Positions 6,292-6,685 of a stretch of DNA of 6,685 bases are shown piece after piece. Origin of the DNA: Elusimicrobiota bacterium (lineage in GTDB: Bacteria; CG03; SLGR01; PWQF01); the NCBI GenBank assembly GCA_003558145.1, contig PWMP01000027.1, forward strand, positions 1 through 6,685, given 5' to 3'. The notes beneath the pieces are model-generated. The model did no database searches, was not told the DNA's origin, and worked only from the letters and a program-made list of their open reading frames with translations. Positions within the stretch are counted from its first letter, which is position 1; each line of letters starts with the position of its first letter. A program made the translations under genes and the position numbers.

Positions 6292-6685
6292 ATGAAGCTG
6301 ATTATACAGGTACCCTGTTACAATGAAGAAGAGTCTCTTCCTGTAACACTGGCCACTCTGCCGAGAAAAATAGATGGCATAGATACTATAGAACAGCTAA
6401 TAATCGATGACGGTTCTACGGACGGAACTGTAGAGGCCGCAAAAAACGCCGGAGCAGACCATATAGTAAAACTCCCGATGCACCAGGGCCTTGCCAGGGC
6501 TTTTATGTCAGGGCTTGATGCCGCTTTAAAACTGGGCGCGGATATAATAGTAAACACCGATGCAGACAATCAATATGTCTCAGATGATATTCCCAAGCTG
6601 ATAGCTCCGCTTCTTTCCGGAGAAGCTCATATGGCCATAGGCGCCAGGGATATTACAAAAAGAGAAGATTTCTCCTTGATAAAAA
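6292..6685 (+). CDS. Glycosyltransferase family 2, dolichyl/polyprenyl-phosphate sugar synthase-like, 3' end missing
   Basis: The first 131 residues of a GT-A fold glycosyltransferase are visible and the frame is open at the window end. MKLIIQVPCYNEEESL (1-16) is the nucleotide-binding first strand, IIDDGSTDGT (37-46) holds the DDGS motif (D39, D40), and NTDADNQY (88-95) holds the metal-binding DAD (D90-A91-D92). The DADNQY...DIPKLI spacing is typical of the dolichyl-phosphate mannose synthase-like branch, which moves a sugar from a nucleotide donor onto polyprenyl phosphate. The strand after it ends in GARD (117-120) where related proteins, as I remember them, often have GDRQ. Whether membrane helices follow the catalytic domain cannot be seen. 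Divergent placement from a WecA-type glycan operon supports a role in supplying lipid-linked sugar or in the same glycan's assembly. Confidence 0.88.
   Translation, partial: MKLIIQVPCYNEEESLPVTLATLPRKIDGIDTIEQLIIDDGSTDGTVEAAKNAGADHIVKLPMHQGLARAFMSGLDAALKLGADIIVNTDADNQYVSDDIPKLIAPLLSGEAHMAIGARDITKREDFSLIK

Overview
The window reads as bacterial chromosome of moderate GC. It holds a tightly packed five-gene operon on the minus strand (from 6084 leftward off the window edge) and one divergent, truncated gene on the plus strand (from 6292 rightward). Coding density is high, Shine-Dalgarno motifs are clear, and isoleucine ATA and arginine AGG codons are common. An undecaprenyl-type glycan lipid pathway and a Re-citrate/isopropylmalate synthase-like acyltransferase of a kind I associate with anaerobes suggest an anaerobic bacterium, possibly Gram-negative. 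The phylum cannot be fixed from this window. I see no mobile elements, tRNA, rRNA or CRISPR.

Layout in transcription order on the minus strand: (1) a membrane-anchored TPR protein (6084-5098); (2) a WecA/TagO-type polyprenyl-phosphate sugar-1-phosphate transferase (5098-4088); (3) an FAD-dependent oxidoreductase related to the UDP-galactopyranose mutase/amine oxidase superfamily (4091-2787); (4) a GT4-family glycosyltransferase (2802-1654); (5) a DRE-TIM metallolyase acyltransferase carrying a C-terminal coiled coil and what looks like a Cache sensory domain (1654 to beyond base 1). Every junction overlaps (1 nt, 4 nt, 16 nt, 1 nt), so the genes are probably co-transcribed and translationally coupled. 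The intergenic region 6085-6291 separates this operon from a divergent GT2 family glycosyltransferase resembling dolichyl/polyprenyl-phosphate sugar synthases. It contains plausible sigma70-type promoters for both directions, and a 14-bp dyad overlaps one -35 element and lies just upstream of the other.

Genes 2-4 and the divergent GT2 fit together as part of a lipid-linked glycan assembly module: WecA-type priming, sugar addition by GT4, an FAD enzyme that may modify a sugar precursor, and a polyprenyl-phosphate sugar donor synthase. The TPR protein may act as a scaffold. The most unusual item is gene 5. An acyl-CoA-condensing enzyme sits at the end of a glycan operon, and the usual LeuA regulatory domain appears to be replaced by a Cache-like ligand-binding fold with no intervening membrane helix.
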